From: Hofstenia miamia
Taxonomy: Eukaryota > Xenacoelomorpha > Acoela
Assembly (NCBI GenBank): GCA_004352715.1
Contig: SCFE01000004.1
Span: 2,583,908 to 2,647,907, forward strand
Direction of reading: 5' to 3'
Length of the DNA stretch: 64,000 bases
Below, piece by piece: positions 50,452-62,640 of this stretch; position 1 is the first letter of the stretch; the number at the start of each line of letters is the position of its first letter. Made by a program: the position numbers and the translations under genes. Under the pieces are notes generated by a model. It was not told the origin of the DNA, ran no database searches, and was given only the letters and a program-made list of their open reading frames with translations.

Positions 50452-50526
50452 CTTCTCAATAAGGCGGAGTTGTACTTCCAAACCTACATTTATTCCTTCC
50501 ACAAGAATTTCCTGGATCCGTCATTG
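50452..50526 (-). mobile_element. hAT-like terminus (solo)
   Basis: The reverse complement of the right side begins CAATGACGGATCCAGGAAAT, a hAT-type terminus closely similar to the one at 34876. The 8 bp after it, GGAACATG, does not recur at a matching left end. It is a truncated copy, or one whose partner lies in the neighbouring gap. Confidence 0.45.
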
Positions 50527-51719
50527 GGAACATGGTGTGAAAACAAGTAAAAAATATTCCAATTGCAGACTTCGCAGCACTTACGTATCTGGTATAATAT
50601 TTATCACACGTTTCACGCCCGCAAAACATGGTGGCATTATACATCTCAAGCACTCAGCGAGTCTTCGAAATTTTGGGTAAACTTATTTCGATTATAACGT
50701 AAAATTGATAATCATTTCGTGCGTGGGGGCGTGATGTATGAAATTTCTATTGTCAGACGACAAAATTCAAATGTTTTACCGAAATAGCTGGACTTGAACC
50801 CGTAAAGTTAGGTCCCAAAAAGTATAAGCGAATTCAAAATTTTCATAAAATAGGTTATACGTATTTCCAATTTTCAAGTTAAGAAGTCTGCAACTGAAAA
50901 TCAAGGCATTCTAGAACCGATAATAAATAAAGACTCCCAAATGGTCAATAATCATGACTAGAATAAAGTTGCGCATAATTTAACTTTACAGCGACATGTC
51001 TTCATAAGTACTTGGACATTCGCCACATTTTATAGGGTATTGTTGAGGGAACATTTTATGAGCATTGTAAAACTTAGTTTTGCAATGTCTACCATTTAGG
51101 ACGTCATAATCAAATATATTGAACAACTTAGACAATAACTTGGAAAGAAATTATGCAATATATCCATGGAAATATGTTCGATTGGGATAATTTTATTAAC
51201 CCTGTTAGTCGAATTTTGTATAGAATAAACGATTTATTATAGTAGGATAAAAGGCATTAGGGATATGTGGATAGAGCCTGGGCCTCTGGTCAGAAACGCT
51301 ATGCTACCTGTGTTTTTAACTGTACGAAAGACTAAAATTGTCTTGCTGCTATTATACAATTTAAAAAATTTCAATAAAATCACCAACACAATTCACATTC
51401 ACTATATGAAAATTTTTTAAAAAATTTATTTTTTGAAAAAATCTTATTTAAAAATACATATGCGTGAAAAGAGGAGATTATCAGTCACATCACTAAAAGA
51501 CATTCTTTTAACTAAACCATTAAATAAACATGATTAAAAATGGACTGTGACTTTTTTCTTTATCGTAGCTTGATTAGTCTTGGAATACATCAAATATCGA
51601 CAGTTGCAATAATAAATGCTTATATGCTAGACGTACTGTGTTCACAAAAGCATTGCACCAAGAAGTTGATGAAAATGTCAAAATAATAACATCTCAATAA
51701 GAGTCTATTCACTTGATTT

Positions 51720-52080
51720 AGCATTTCAGTAAGCAAAACCCAGTTATTTATGAAAAATGAGACGGATGACGATCAGATGACACATCTGTGAAAAATAATT
51801 TTGCAAAATTACTCTATATGATTTGCTCTTTTAAGGAACGCAGAGTTCTGTATGATTGACATTTAGACGAATCTCAAATTGCAATAATGTGTTTGCATTA
51901 ATTAATTCGAACTTTTAGCAGTTAAATGCCGAGAACGATTCATTCAAAATGGAATTAAGTGACGTGCGCAATTAAATCGAATGTGAAAATAGAGAATTGA
52001 CAACTGGCATCGCTCCCTCAAGTGGTGTTTATTCCTAATTATTAATTAATAGCTAATGTTTCCTGTGCTACTAAAAATTT
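51720..52080. promoter_or_regulatory. Candidate regulatory island
   Basis: Contains ACACATCTGTG (E-box), TTTGCATTAATTAATTCG, GGAATTAAGTGACGTGCGC, GCAATTAAATCG and CCTAATTATTAATTAATAGC. Motif density and interspersed CG dinucleotides set it apart from the flanks. No coding or repeat explanation. Inference only. Confidence 0.2.
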
Positions 52081-53249
52081 CAAAACCCTTATCCCCACTA
52101 AACAACTATGTCCAAAGCCCGTCTTAAAGCTTGAGAATCTACGACTTCATAATAATAAACGTTTGATAACGCTTATGAAAAGTTTGCACTTATGAACAAT
52201 TGATAGGGAGCTCGAAAATTGAGTTAATTTGTTGAAACAACACAAAAATAACTAAATACAATGCTAAAGACTTTTCGTACGGGACCTCTAGAAAAATTAA
52301 CAAAATAAGATCAGGATTTGAGATGGCAATTGATAAATGAACAACCAAAGTCGTTCAAAACAAAAATAGTTATAGGTCAAAAATTTTTCTGAAACCTTTC
52401 ATAGTTTCTTACAATATTGTAAGCACTATAGACGACGACATTGACCCTAGAAAAGCGACAGGATGTCAAAATCAAGTTTAAGAATTTGTTGTTTGCTATA
52501 TTATTGATTTAGCAAAATCACTAGCAGATACATCCACTTCCAACTATGTCGATAACCTCATTGGATTTGCTATTTGTAGACATTTTGTTTTTATTCAATA
52601 ATTTTTGGATTTGAAACATCAGATGTAAATTTATTCTGAACGACTAACGGTGTTCTAGTGTTCAATTGTATGATATAAAGATTGTCATGCGTTTTTTTAA
52701 GAAACTCTTACCTTTGAATCAGGAATTAGACTTTTTATCATTCTAACGAAAAAAATCCCAGTCCTGATAATAATTCAGCCTTAACTATCACTGCTAGAGC
52801 ATCAGTCAAAATTATATATGCAATGAAATCGGGGAATAAAATAATTTATTTATATCATTTAAAAAATAGCTCAAAGCATGGTGTATATTCAATGCGATTT
52901 ATAAGTTCAAACAGATTTGTATGATATTTGAAAATTGGATAGCACAGCTTGCAGAAAAATCCGGCACAAAAAAGTTTATTATGGGCAGTTATGGAGCAAT
53001 AAAGGAGAAAAATATATATTCATTCTAGCAAAAATAGAAATAATGTTCTTTTTCGAAAATTGACAAATGTATTGTCGTATCGAAAGTCGAATGTTTTACT
53101 GTCGGAAGTTTTATTTGACATTGAAACATACGCTTGTGTGAGCACATATGTTCTAAAACGGGGCTAAAGTATTGTCAAAGTTCCACTCCTCCGCATAGAA
53201 CTCTGTTATGTGCATATATACTTGTATTTACAAAGAACGTTTAATAGTT

Positions 53250-53530
53250 CTATAGAATGCAAACTGGGTTTCCGTTGAGGTCCTTTTAATTTGCATGCGC
53301 TTGATTAATTTATGGATGCATCTATTGGTTCCCATTAATTAATTATACAGTCGAAATGTTGAATGCGACAGCATTTACAGTTTTATAGTTCAAGGTGTGA
53401 ATATTACATGGGTCTCTTCAAACAACAGCGGAAACAAGCGAAGACTATTAGCGAGTTGCAGATGCCATAAATTGCACATGTTACGAAGTCTAATTAACAA
53501 TAAATAGCTATAAATCTAGCAGTTCTTGTA
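53250..53530. promoter_or_regulatory. Candidate regulatory island with octamer and T-box motifs
   Basis: ATTTGCAT (53289-53296, the POU octamer in reverse), CTTGATTAATTTATG, CCCATTAATTAATTATAC, a full T-box half-site AGGTGTGA (53393-53400) and GTCTAATTAAC occur within 280 bp. This is the richest motif combination seen in the window. Conservation is untested. Confidence 0.25.
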
Positions 53531-54259
53531 TAATTTATTCTCCCACGTAAATGCTTTGTGTTGAATTCACCGATTTTCAAGGAACCGTTCATTATCGCTT
53601 TCTATATTCAAACAAATTACGTGTTAATTGGGGTAAAAACTAGAGTTGAGTTTGAACGTTTGAAAAAAATTATCCTGCCCTATCCGGATTTACGTTTATT
53701 TTATCCTGCCCTGATTATCCTGTCTGGACAAACCCATAGAAAGAATTTTACAGAATTTTCCAGAACGTTGAATTGTTTTTCAATTAATAAAAATACTCCA
53801 AATACGGCTGTAGTGCGGTTTACGGTTATAATTATATAGCAATATATACAAGCAAGTATTAGCGTGATGTTAGTAAACTATTGCATAAAAACTACAAATC
53901 TAATGTATTATATATGTATCCAAAACAAAGAAAAAGCTGTCTAAGCACATTTGAAATTCTACAGAATAGCACAGTGAAATAACACAAACTTTACGTATGT
54001 TACGCATGGTAATTATATAAGCGAAATGGAATTATAGTGCTTTTTAAACTTGCAATGCATAAATAATTTTATTTCCTTATCTGCTTGATTAGTTCAATTG
54101 CCCCGGCTTACCACAAAGCAATTTTTGCAGAAAAATCAATTTTATAAGGAAGAGCTGTAGAGGTTCCGAAGAAGTTCCAAATGCAATATCTTAGCACGAA
54201 AATCTGATTTTGATAGATTTCTCTATTTTGCAATATCTGCATTAGGCCCTCTCTGTCGA

Positions 54260-54661
54260 CAATGGCGTAGCCAGAAAAAAATTGGGGGGGGGNNNNNNNN
54301 NNNNNNNNNNNNNNNNNNNNNNNNNNNNNNNNNNNNNNNNNNNNNNNNNNNNNNNNNNNNNNNNNNNNNNNNNNNNNNNNNNNNNNNNNNNNNNNNNNNN
54401 NNNNNNNNNNNNNNNNNNNNNNNNNNNNNNNNNNNNNNNNNNNNNNNGGGGGGGGGGTGGCAAATATTTGATGAGTTCAAGAGAAATTCAAAGTGTTTGC
54501 TATAAGACACCGTCATCTGATGTAGAAACCTATAGACACAAGAACTCATTAGGGTTGATATAATTTTCTACAAATTTTATTATAATTTCATCAAAAGGCC
54601 CTACTTTGGAATCCAAACTTTGCAAATTGAGGGGGGCTTTCACACCATTGGTCACGCCTAT
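54260..54661. mobile_element. Probable hAT-like element containing an assembly gap
   Basis: The left terminus CAATGGCGTAGCCAG and following run of Gs enter an N gap (54293-54447) that resumes in Gs. The right side ends GGTCACGCCTAT, a degraded inverted match. The flanks TCTGTCGA (54252-54259) and TCTGTCCA (54662-54669) agree at 7 of 8. The G-rich subterminal run explains the assembly failure. The right boundary is uncertain by about one base. Confidence 0.55.
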
Positions 54662-54669
54662 TCTGTCCA

Positions 54670-57600
54670 TCACTGTGCTTAAATAAAGAATGGTAACACT
54701 AAGTCTATTACTGGAGATACCATTTCTTCTTCAATTTCACTCAACAAAATGTCTTTACAAATAATTTCTAACAGCTCAAACACTTCCTTATATCTAATAT
54801 GGAGTAAATGCTGCTCATTTATGTGCAGTCACGAGAATAACATTGACGGCAGAAAACATGCAATGGTTTGGTAGGTGCATTATTATATTGCATTTGGTAA
54901 ATAGGCCAATCTCTTTTTTTATAAGGGCAACACAACTTCAGGTTGGTTTTAATCATATAGTTGATAACAAAAGAAATTTTTTCATTTCAATTTACTCGAC
55001 TGCTTACAATGAGCAATTTATCTCTCTTCATTACATGATACTTAGAGTCATATAACCACATACCAGTAGTGTCAAAGTCTGTGGTACCCCATGACGACTA
55101 AAACCATTATTTCTGTAAAGTTTCTATCTCAATCAAAGTGAGATAAAATAATAAACTAAATCATGATAAACTTCACTGCGACATTCTCCCTTCCTCTGAT
55201 GTATTGCCGTTCCCGATAGCCTCCAAACATTTAAATTCTTCTTGATTCCAAATTTGTCGAGTTTAGAGTTAAAGACTTTTAACCCATTGTTGTTGAAAAC
55301 ATAGCATTTCCTAACTTTGATCTCCATGATCATGGTTTTATCCCATTCCTTGCATTATGGGAACATTGAAAATAACTTCAAACAATTGATGTCGGATAAA
55401 CTCGAATATTCAGCCTTTGAAACGCTAACGCTAACCCAAGTCAAATCAATTGAAAAGCCTTATCAAAATTTGATAAACAGTTACTCTATGATTAATTCAA
55501 TAAAGTTGAGGTGTCTACAGGCATGAGCCAAATCTGTTAACAATTTTATAGGCTGTTCAATAAAACAGACTAAAAATAACAAAATCTCAAATTTTGTCAC
55601 ATAGTCAAATAACCTAGTTATGTAGTCTAGGATTAAAACACGCGACGTAGAAAACGAGCAAATGTCGTGATCATTTCTCCATTCCTTCAAAGAGAATCGC
55701 ACAATTGCTACGATTTCCACAAATGTAAATAAGGATAATAAATTTTCTTAAATGTACGTACGAAATGGCGATTAGCATTCACATATATGTATCCATATCC
55801 ATTAAAACAACACAAGGAGCAAAGGGAACAATGTAAAACAGATGATCAAATATGATTTATCGAGTCTATATAATTGTCACAAATTATAATCATTAATGGA
55901 CACAGAAAATCTATCTAACAATTTAAGGTAACTGGAAAGCCAGGCAGTGGTGGCGCAACCATTGGATTCGTTGCAGACAACATTTATATATAAAGTTGAA
56001 TTATCTAAGTCATTTGCTGCACTATAATCATTATCACTTCTCGATCTCTAACAAACATGCATCATTCAATCTTTTCTAGCCAGCATTTTCGAAAGAAATA
56101 CCTTAAATTTCCTACAAAACATTTTTTTATTTTACAATTTTTCCATACACAGATTGTGTTTTAATAATAATTTTCATAATTCATTCTGGTCATGCACTAA
56201 TTGCTGTTATATATTCATTAAATGTTCTACATTTTTACGAACTCTTATAATTGTAGGCTTCATAAAGATTAAATATGTACAGGGTCCGGACAAAATAAAG
56301 GAAGTAGCTTACATTTTTTAATTATAGAATATACTAAAACTATTTACGCATTATATGACTCAAGAACTGCTTCCGGATGAGACCTCCATCTTTCAAGTTG
56401 ATAAAGCCTAAATTCATAGAGCTAGAGTAGTACGAAGAGCATTTAAATCAAATTGCGCGGTCATCTGGTCACCACAATCCAGAAACATGAGCATTATGAA
56501 TGGTCGATTTTAGAAATTCAAATAAGAACTTGACTTCTGCTGCTATCGACTCTAAAAGAACTCAAGGTGATATAACTGAAAAATATACTTGGAAACGTTT
56601 CAGGATTTCTGTGAATCAATACTACGGAGAAAATTGAAAGTTGTAATTCTCATAAATGATGGATGGAACTACAGTTTTTTTAAACATATTTTGTTGACTT
56701 TTTAAAGTGTTTCCATTTTTGGACAAATCGTTTACATATGCATGTATGCTTATTGCACCAAATGAGAAAACAATAGAATGAAGTAAGACATTTAAAGCGC
56801 GTTCTTTCAATTTTCTTTAAAAAGAGATTAATCGAAACTACTTAGCAAATATTTCTGCATATTTGATTTGAAAAGATGTAAATTTGTTTGGATAAAAACC
56901 GTTTGAAGTGTTGAGCAGGATTTTATTAAGAAAGCTTTGAAGTTATGTGGGATTTAAGACTTGCTGTGTAGTATTTTCCTACTTTCTGCTCGCTGCCCAT
57001 AATTTATTTGTAATTTCGATTTCGAAGAATGTCGCCCCGCCCTTTTATTGTACACATGTCATTGGTGACAATGTTGACGGATTTGCACCTTCATGCCTTT
57101 CACAGTTGAACGCACCCTTGACCAACAGTGGTCGATACATTAAAGACCTTTGTTTCCTTTGATCTGTCCGATCGTTTATTCGATTGTACACTGATAATAT
57201 TTAACACTATTTTAACACCTCCCTTTTGGTATGCGAACAGTAATCCATCTTTCGAATAACCCAATGAATTGTACTTACAAAGATCTATGGAATGCAGTTG
57301 CTCGTATTTACGTATCTAATACATGTTCATAATCAGGTAAAATAAAAAAATTTAGACATAAAATTAAAACAGTTTACTCAATCACCGGATTAGTATATCA
57401 GAATATTCATCAGTTAATAACACTTTCAGTAGTAAAATATGAAATTCCAAAATTTAGCAACGGTTTAACAAAAAATAGTGTTGTATGATGGAGCATAAAT
57501 AAGTATAAAAAACTCTAATTTAAACATATATTTAATCAAGTAAGCGATTTATATCAATTTGAAGTCCATCTTCGTGAAGCACTCTACGTAGTCGTTTTGG

Positions 57601-57753
57601 ATCTGAGTTAAAGTTAAAATTTTAAAGACAATTCTTTGAGATGATAAATTTTGAAAAGAAGTCTGAACTTCGGCTCAATCAGGGAATTTTTAGTAAATGT
57701 CAACTAGTCAACCATTGATAGTATCTAGTATTTAAACTAAGATATAAACAAAA
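54670..57753. other. AT-rich stretch without a supported gene
   Basis: On the minus strand 54679-55720 can be read as several open segments separated by stops and frame changes. It could be an old coding relic but matches no family I know. The island at 57000-57190 is listed separately. Confidence 0.4.
57000..57190. promoter_or_regulatory. Candidate regulatory island with inverted SOX-type motif
   Basis: CATTG (57060-57064) and CAATG (57069-57073) form an inverted repeat around GTGA, the arrangement of a paired SOX site. CCTTTGTTTCC and CCTTTGATC (SOX- and TCF-like) follow near 57146-57162. Composition is more balanced than the flanks. A 71-codon plus-strand frame covers it without family features. 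Confidence 0.22.
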
Positions 57754-57794
57754 TTAACCCTTGAATGAACAAATGGGGTGCAAGTGCACCCCAT
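57754..57794 (+). mobile_element. Possible piggyBac-like left terminus
   Basis: TTAA (57754-57757) is followed by CCCTTGAATG and then, 15 bp into the element, by the palindrome ATGGGGTGCA-AG-TGCACCCCAT (57773-57794). TTAA plus CCCT and a subterminal G/C palindrome is the layout of piggyBac ends. No right end (AGGG before TTAA) was found in the rest of the window, so it is a solo end at best. Confidence 0.35.
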
Positions 57795-60700
57795 CAGTAC
57801 TAGTAGTCATAGAAAGAATTGATATCAAAATTGTGTTGGTGAGCAGTAGTGTGTTTAAACACTATTCAATAATAAAGGATTTGCTCTATTAAACATGTTC
57901 TTTCGGCTGACCTGATAATCTGAGCAAATAAATAAAATTAAACCTTTTGTTTTGTGGTACATCCCTTGGGTTATTAGCTATATTTTACAAAAATATTTGG
58001 AGTTGTTCTTATACAACTATGCCATTGCATAAACAATTCCTTGTAATCTGGTTGTCTTCCAAATGATTTTTCTTTTCGCAGGCATCATTTAACCTGCCTT
58101 AGCAAAGGAAGAGAACCTGCAATTCCGCCAAAGCCAGAATAAAAACAACCAGTTGCTTCTGTTATTGCAAATCCAATTTAGTACAAAAAATGATATGATA
58201 ACTATATGGAGATATACATAATTAATATTACTACACTCATAATTAACACATAGCAACACAAAGACACCTTTCAAATATAATAATGGAGGCATATACATTC
58301 ATTCCGGTACTCCAAGTGTTAAAAACAAACAAGTTTACAAACTGTTTAAAGATTTCTTCTCTCGGTAAAAAGCATTGATTCAAAGAAATTTAAAATTCTA
58401 CCTCAACGGTATTTGCAACAACTAAATTACTTCGTTGCCAATGATGAGGCATATGCGACTAAACATAAGATTAGTTTACCAATTTGAACATTTGATATTG
58501 TGCTGATATCACTAAATGATAGTGAAGAAAGTAAATAGAAGAAAAATAAATTAAAATATATGCTGAATTATTTAATAAATTAATATAATACTAAAATTTA
58601 CATCAAGAAACATTGCAAACGCATGTTATTTACAGATGACTGGTATCCACAATTAAAAAGAAAACAATTACGCCTCAAAATGTTAACCCTCAAAATTTTC
58701 AGTTTTCTATCTTCAAGGTCAAAACATTATAGTCAGATTTATAAATGGGTCGAACTGTTAGAACTAGGGCCAAGGGCACAATAATTGTAATAAAATTATT
58801 AATGTAAATTCTGCTCAATAGCAGCAGAAATAACAAAGAAAATGGTGGCTCAAACCGTAGAAAAAAGAGGAATGGCTACAAGATAGCTTAGAGTTTCCAA
58901 TTTATTGTAACTCATAGTATTTTCAATTAATCCACTGAGGTTTATCAAGCAATGATAACAGTTTGGTTCCATAATGAAGTTCCACTTAAAATCCGAAAAT
59001 TCTAGGCCTTGTAACAATAACCAAAAAAGAAATTACTTGTAAAGTTAAAGTGCAAAAAATAAATTAATAAATATCAATTAAAAAAGTTAAATTTTTCAAT
59101 AATAAAGTTTTTCATTGATGACGCAAATATGATTTTTTCTATTCGACATTAAGTCTTAAATCCATGGTTTTGTCAAGATATATATCAGTATTTAATAATT
59201 ATGAAATGTAAAAACTTGTTCATATGCTTAGATTATTGTAAAAACAGTACATAATTTCAAAATTTGTACATATTAAGAAAATAAATAAATTATTGAATTT
59301 AGAATTCTCGTTTTATACATGTACAACAAAATGTAAATTGGTAATAAAATAACGAATAAACAAATCGAAAAATATCTTTGTAACTTTTCATAAAATGTCA
59401 TATGAATTTAAAAAACAACATTTTAAAAAACATTGCAGAAAACATATGTCTAAAACACAATAATTTGCAATATGCCAACCCTGATGCACACACAAATGTA
59501 GTTGATGGGAAAGATCAAGAATCGCCTATTCCAAATTCAAATTAGTTGCACGTAAACAACAATGGATTATTGAGCATCATTTTGGATTATTTTTCACAAC
59601 AAATTATCAGGGCATAGTTAATCAATCAACCAATCAATCAATCAGTTTTTTTATTCATCAATCAATCAACAAGCGACTGGAAATTGAGGAACGAGTAATA
59701 ATCCAGAAGATGTAGTTTTCTGTTCTCACATATCGTATCCTTAAAACGTAAATCAAACTTAAATTTTACAACAACGATTAAATAACGATAAATAAAAACG
59801 TAAGCAGAACTCTCAAAGTCTCTAAAGAAAGAAACATAAATTACTACTTAAATGTATGTATTTGAGTCAAGAACAGCGAATTATGCAAAACTGTATATGA
59901 ATAATGAGACATTCACATTTTTACTCCCGCGTTTTAATGTCATTCCAGAACATAAATGACATCCTAAATCTAGGAGCTCTTGAGGAGGCGTTATTACATC
60001 TGAAAAAATGATGAAACATTTCAACATCCACTACTCACGATCTATGACAGTTACTGCTTTGAAAATGTGTACCAGAGTGGTGAAGTGCTACGGATTAGCT
60101 CATTGAAGAATGAAATTTATAAGAGCATCGTAAGAAGAGATATTCCAAGTGCATGTAAAAATAAGCCTTTTTGTAAATCAAGCATACAAGCTGTTATTTT
60201 TAATTTCTGCTCACCAAACATTGTCTTATCTTTGTAATGCATTGATTCTTAAGGTCTTTGAGGAATGAAATATTCGCGTAAAAATTTTATGATGTTTAAC
60301 CCATTAACAATGCTAGTGATTTGAGATTCCATTCTATTATCACTGCTTTGAAATGAAGCAAAATTTGAATGTAGACAACGCTACATAAATCGACCAGATA
60401 ACGAATATATCAGAGCATTTACAGAAGAAATATTCCAATAATCAAAGGAAAATACAACAAAATATGACCCTAATCATTATTCATAAGAGATGCTATAATT
60501 ACATTCATATTTATCTAAGTCGTTATTATCGAACCTGCCTTTTAGCTGCCTTAGCTGCACTTAAGGAAGGAATACACTATTTATGAGAATACCTGAATTA
60601 TTTTGCGCTTTGACCCAAATTTCGAAAGAAATATTTCATCCTAAGGCGCTTCTTGAATTGAAATTTGGAAATGTATATACTTAAGATTATCATAAATCCA

Positions 60701-60982
60701 CAACATTAAAAGAAATGAGCATCTAAGGATGATTCCGAGAATCAAGTACACGTACACGAAAACAATCATTTAGAAATACGGCTTCACTAAGGACTCCTAA
60801 GTTTTGGTCACATATTTTTTTAGCAAAACGACAAGATCTCCGAAAATTTCAAGTAATATTGTCAAATTTTGACGGTGCTATTTTTAATAAAGTGTTTTTT
60901 GAATATCTTAAAATTACACTTTGAGATAGTAAACAAAATTGCTATAAATTCTTTGAATAATAGCAAATATCAAATTTTCAAA
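57795..60982. other. AT-rich stretch without a supported gene
   Basis: A strong acceptor-like sequence (TTTTTCTTTTCGCAG ending 58081) precedes a 19-codon open tail with a stop at 58140-58142, which might be a terminal exon. Evidence is too thin to call. A 77-codon frame at 60004-60237 is within chance expectation. Confidence 0.4.
59620..59671. repeat. (CAAT)n microsatellite, interrupted
   Basis: ATCA/CAAT units in two runs separated by a T-rich interruption (about 59645-59656). Confidence 0.85.
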
Positions 60983-61409
60983 AACTGTAAACAATTAAAT
61001 AGATTTCAGCTAGTTGAGATTAAAAATATGTAATGCTTTTCAATATAGTTCAATTCTAGCTTTTATTTATAATTTAATTCTACAAAATAACGGGACAATT
61101 AAAAGACTCTAAGAAGAGTAGCTTAACTCATGTTATATGGCAAAGTTATTTAAGAAACGGATAAAATCTGAGTTTTATGTTTCTTAACAACTGTAAACAA
61201 TTAAATAGATTTCAGCTAGTTGAGAAAACGACATATAAGATTAAAAATATGTAATGCTTTTCAATATAGTTCAATTCTAGCTTTTATTTATAATTTAATT
61301 CTACAAAATAACGGGACAATTAAAAGACTCTAAGAAGAGTAGCTTAACTCATGTTATATGGCAAAGTTATTTAAGAAACGGATAAAATCTGAGTTTTATG
61401 TTTCTTAAC
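60983..61409. repeat. Tandem duplication, units 206 and 221 bp
   Basis: Copy 1 (60983-61188) and copy 2 (61189-61409) read as identical except for 15 extra bases in copy 2 at about 61225-61239. No N lies between them. A very recent duplication is implied, or two alleles strung together by the assembler. Confidence 0.95.
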
Positions 61410-62029
61410 AACATTATGAGAGTTAAGATATTCTTAGATAATTCATAAAGTTCGTTATAAGAATTAATTTGAATATTTTGTGGTTGAAATCGAAGTTTCT
61501 GACACAAAAATGATTTTTATGAAAAATGTGTAGACTTGTATAATGAATTCAATTTCATTGTTTCAAAAATATTTCTGCTTCTTTGATGTAGTTTGAAATC
61601 TTAAAAAACCATGAAGAAGCTTTTTTGTGAAATAACGGAATTTAAGCTCGGATTCCTTTCAGGAAACGTAAACAAAATGACACTGGATAAATAAAATCAG
61701 ACATATGATTAGCGCCACTACTCGGATTATTTTGTTCCGTCGCTTTGGATAGTTTTCCTTAGAGCCTTATCTTAGTTCATATTTATTGCCTTTTGAAATC
61801 TCAGAAAGCTGAACAAATAGCCTTGTTTTAGGGGCGATTGGAATCTGGTAGTCGGAAGATGTGGAATTTTTTATCTCTAGATAGATAGAGAGATAAACAG
61901 ATAAGAGTTAGTGTAATACAAGAAATTTAATGTTTATATGGAATTGTGTCAACGTATCAATTTCATTAAATTAAAAATTGATTTAATTCAGAAGCAATTT
62001 AAAGGAATTTCTTCTTAATATCGATTGGA
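61410..62029. other. AT-rich stretch, no supported feature
   Basis: A short GATA-word run (agatagatagagagataaacagataag near 61880-61907) precedes the following island. Nothing else recognised. Confidence 0.5.
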
Positions 62030-62640
62030 AAGTTGATTGCGGGTGGGGCTATGCAATTGAATTTCTGCTTTAACTTAGCGACATTTGTAGGCGTCAAAGT
62101 TGCGATGGGTGGAGACAGTGATATAGTATCAATTAATGGGAGAGACATCAAACTGACACATCGATCAATTACTTTTGATAGAGCGACGCGAGCGTTTTCA
62201 CGCCTTCAGATAATAGCGCATCTATTAACTGTTATCACTTGAACACTTCTTTTCAGCGCTCTCCCCACTTCTAATGGAATAATATTCGCCTTATCGAGAA
62301 TCAATAACCTTAATTGACAAAAATACCCTCGAATTTTATTATTAATTCTTCCAGAGGCGTTAAACTGATTTTTTGTATTTTACGTTTTTTAATTAACTTT
62401 TGAAAGTAAAAAGTTAAAGTTACGCGTTAGTAACTTTAAACCCCAATTATCTTAATTGCTTTATTCTTCTATTTGTTCTTACGTAAAACATCATCAATTG
62501 CCTGATTTTCTCTCTGAAGTTCAAATGACAGTTTGGAAATTAAATTTCGCTACTTGAGTTTAGTAATGTTTATTAAAAAGCATTAATTAAAACTAATAAG
62601 TTACACATTGTTAACTTTGCGTTAATCTCGCAAAATTGAG
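62030..62640. promoter_or_regulatory. Candidate regulatory island with GATA- and homeodomain-type motifs
   Basis: Contains CAGATAATAGCGC, TTATCACTT, GCCTTATCGAG, CCTTAATTGAC, TTATTAATTCTTCC, GTAACTTTAAACCCC and TTATCTTAATTGC. The first 200 bp are CG-bearing, and a 69-codon plus-strand frame there has no family features. Motif content suggests an enhancer, unproven. Confidence 0.2.

Larger units (their letters stand above)
50535..54251. other. AT-rich stretch with two candidate islands
   Basis: No transposon with defined ends. A B-box-like TTGAACCC near 50794 lacks an A box. Islands at 51720-52080 and 53250-53530 are listed separately. Confidence 0.45.

Noticed and set aside
49114-50526. A single 1.4-kb hAT element joining the termini at 49114 and 50526
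   Set aside because: The 8-bp flanks (AGCACAAA and GGAACATG) do not match and the termini belong to different types.
50780-50830. B-box-like word (GGGTTCAAGTCC on the minus strand) suggesting a tRNA
   Set aside because: No A box or foldable D and anticodon arms at the right distance.
51265-51310. tRNA D-arm-like sequence (GTGGATAGAGCCTGGGC)
   Set aside because: No B box downstream and no cloverleaf.
54679-55720. Minus-strand series of open segments separated by stops and frame changes, possibly a decayed gene
   Set aside because: No recognisable domain; segment lengths fit chance. Worth only a translated search.
58082-58142. Terminal-exon candidate after a strong pyrimidine tract and CAG
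   Set aside because: Only 19 codons and no upstream exon identified.
60004-60446. A 77-codon frame and a weakly similar second segment near 60320-60446, suggesting a duplicated exon
   Set aside because: Similarity is low and patchy; lengths are within chance expectation.
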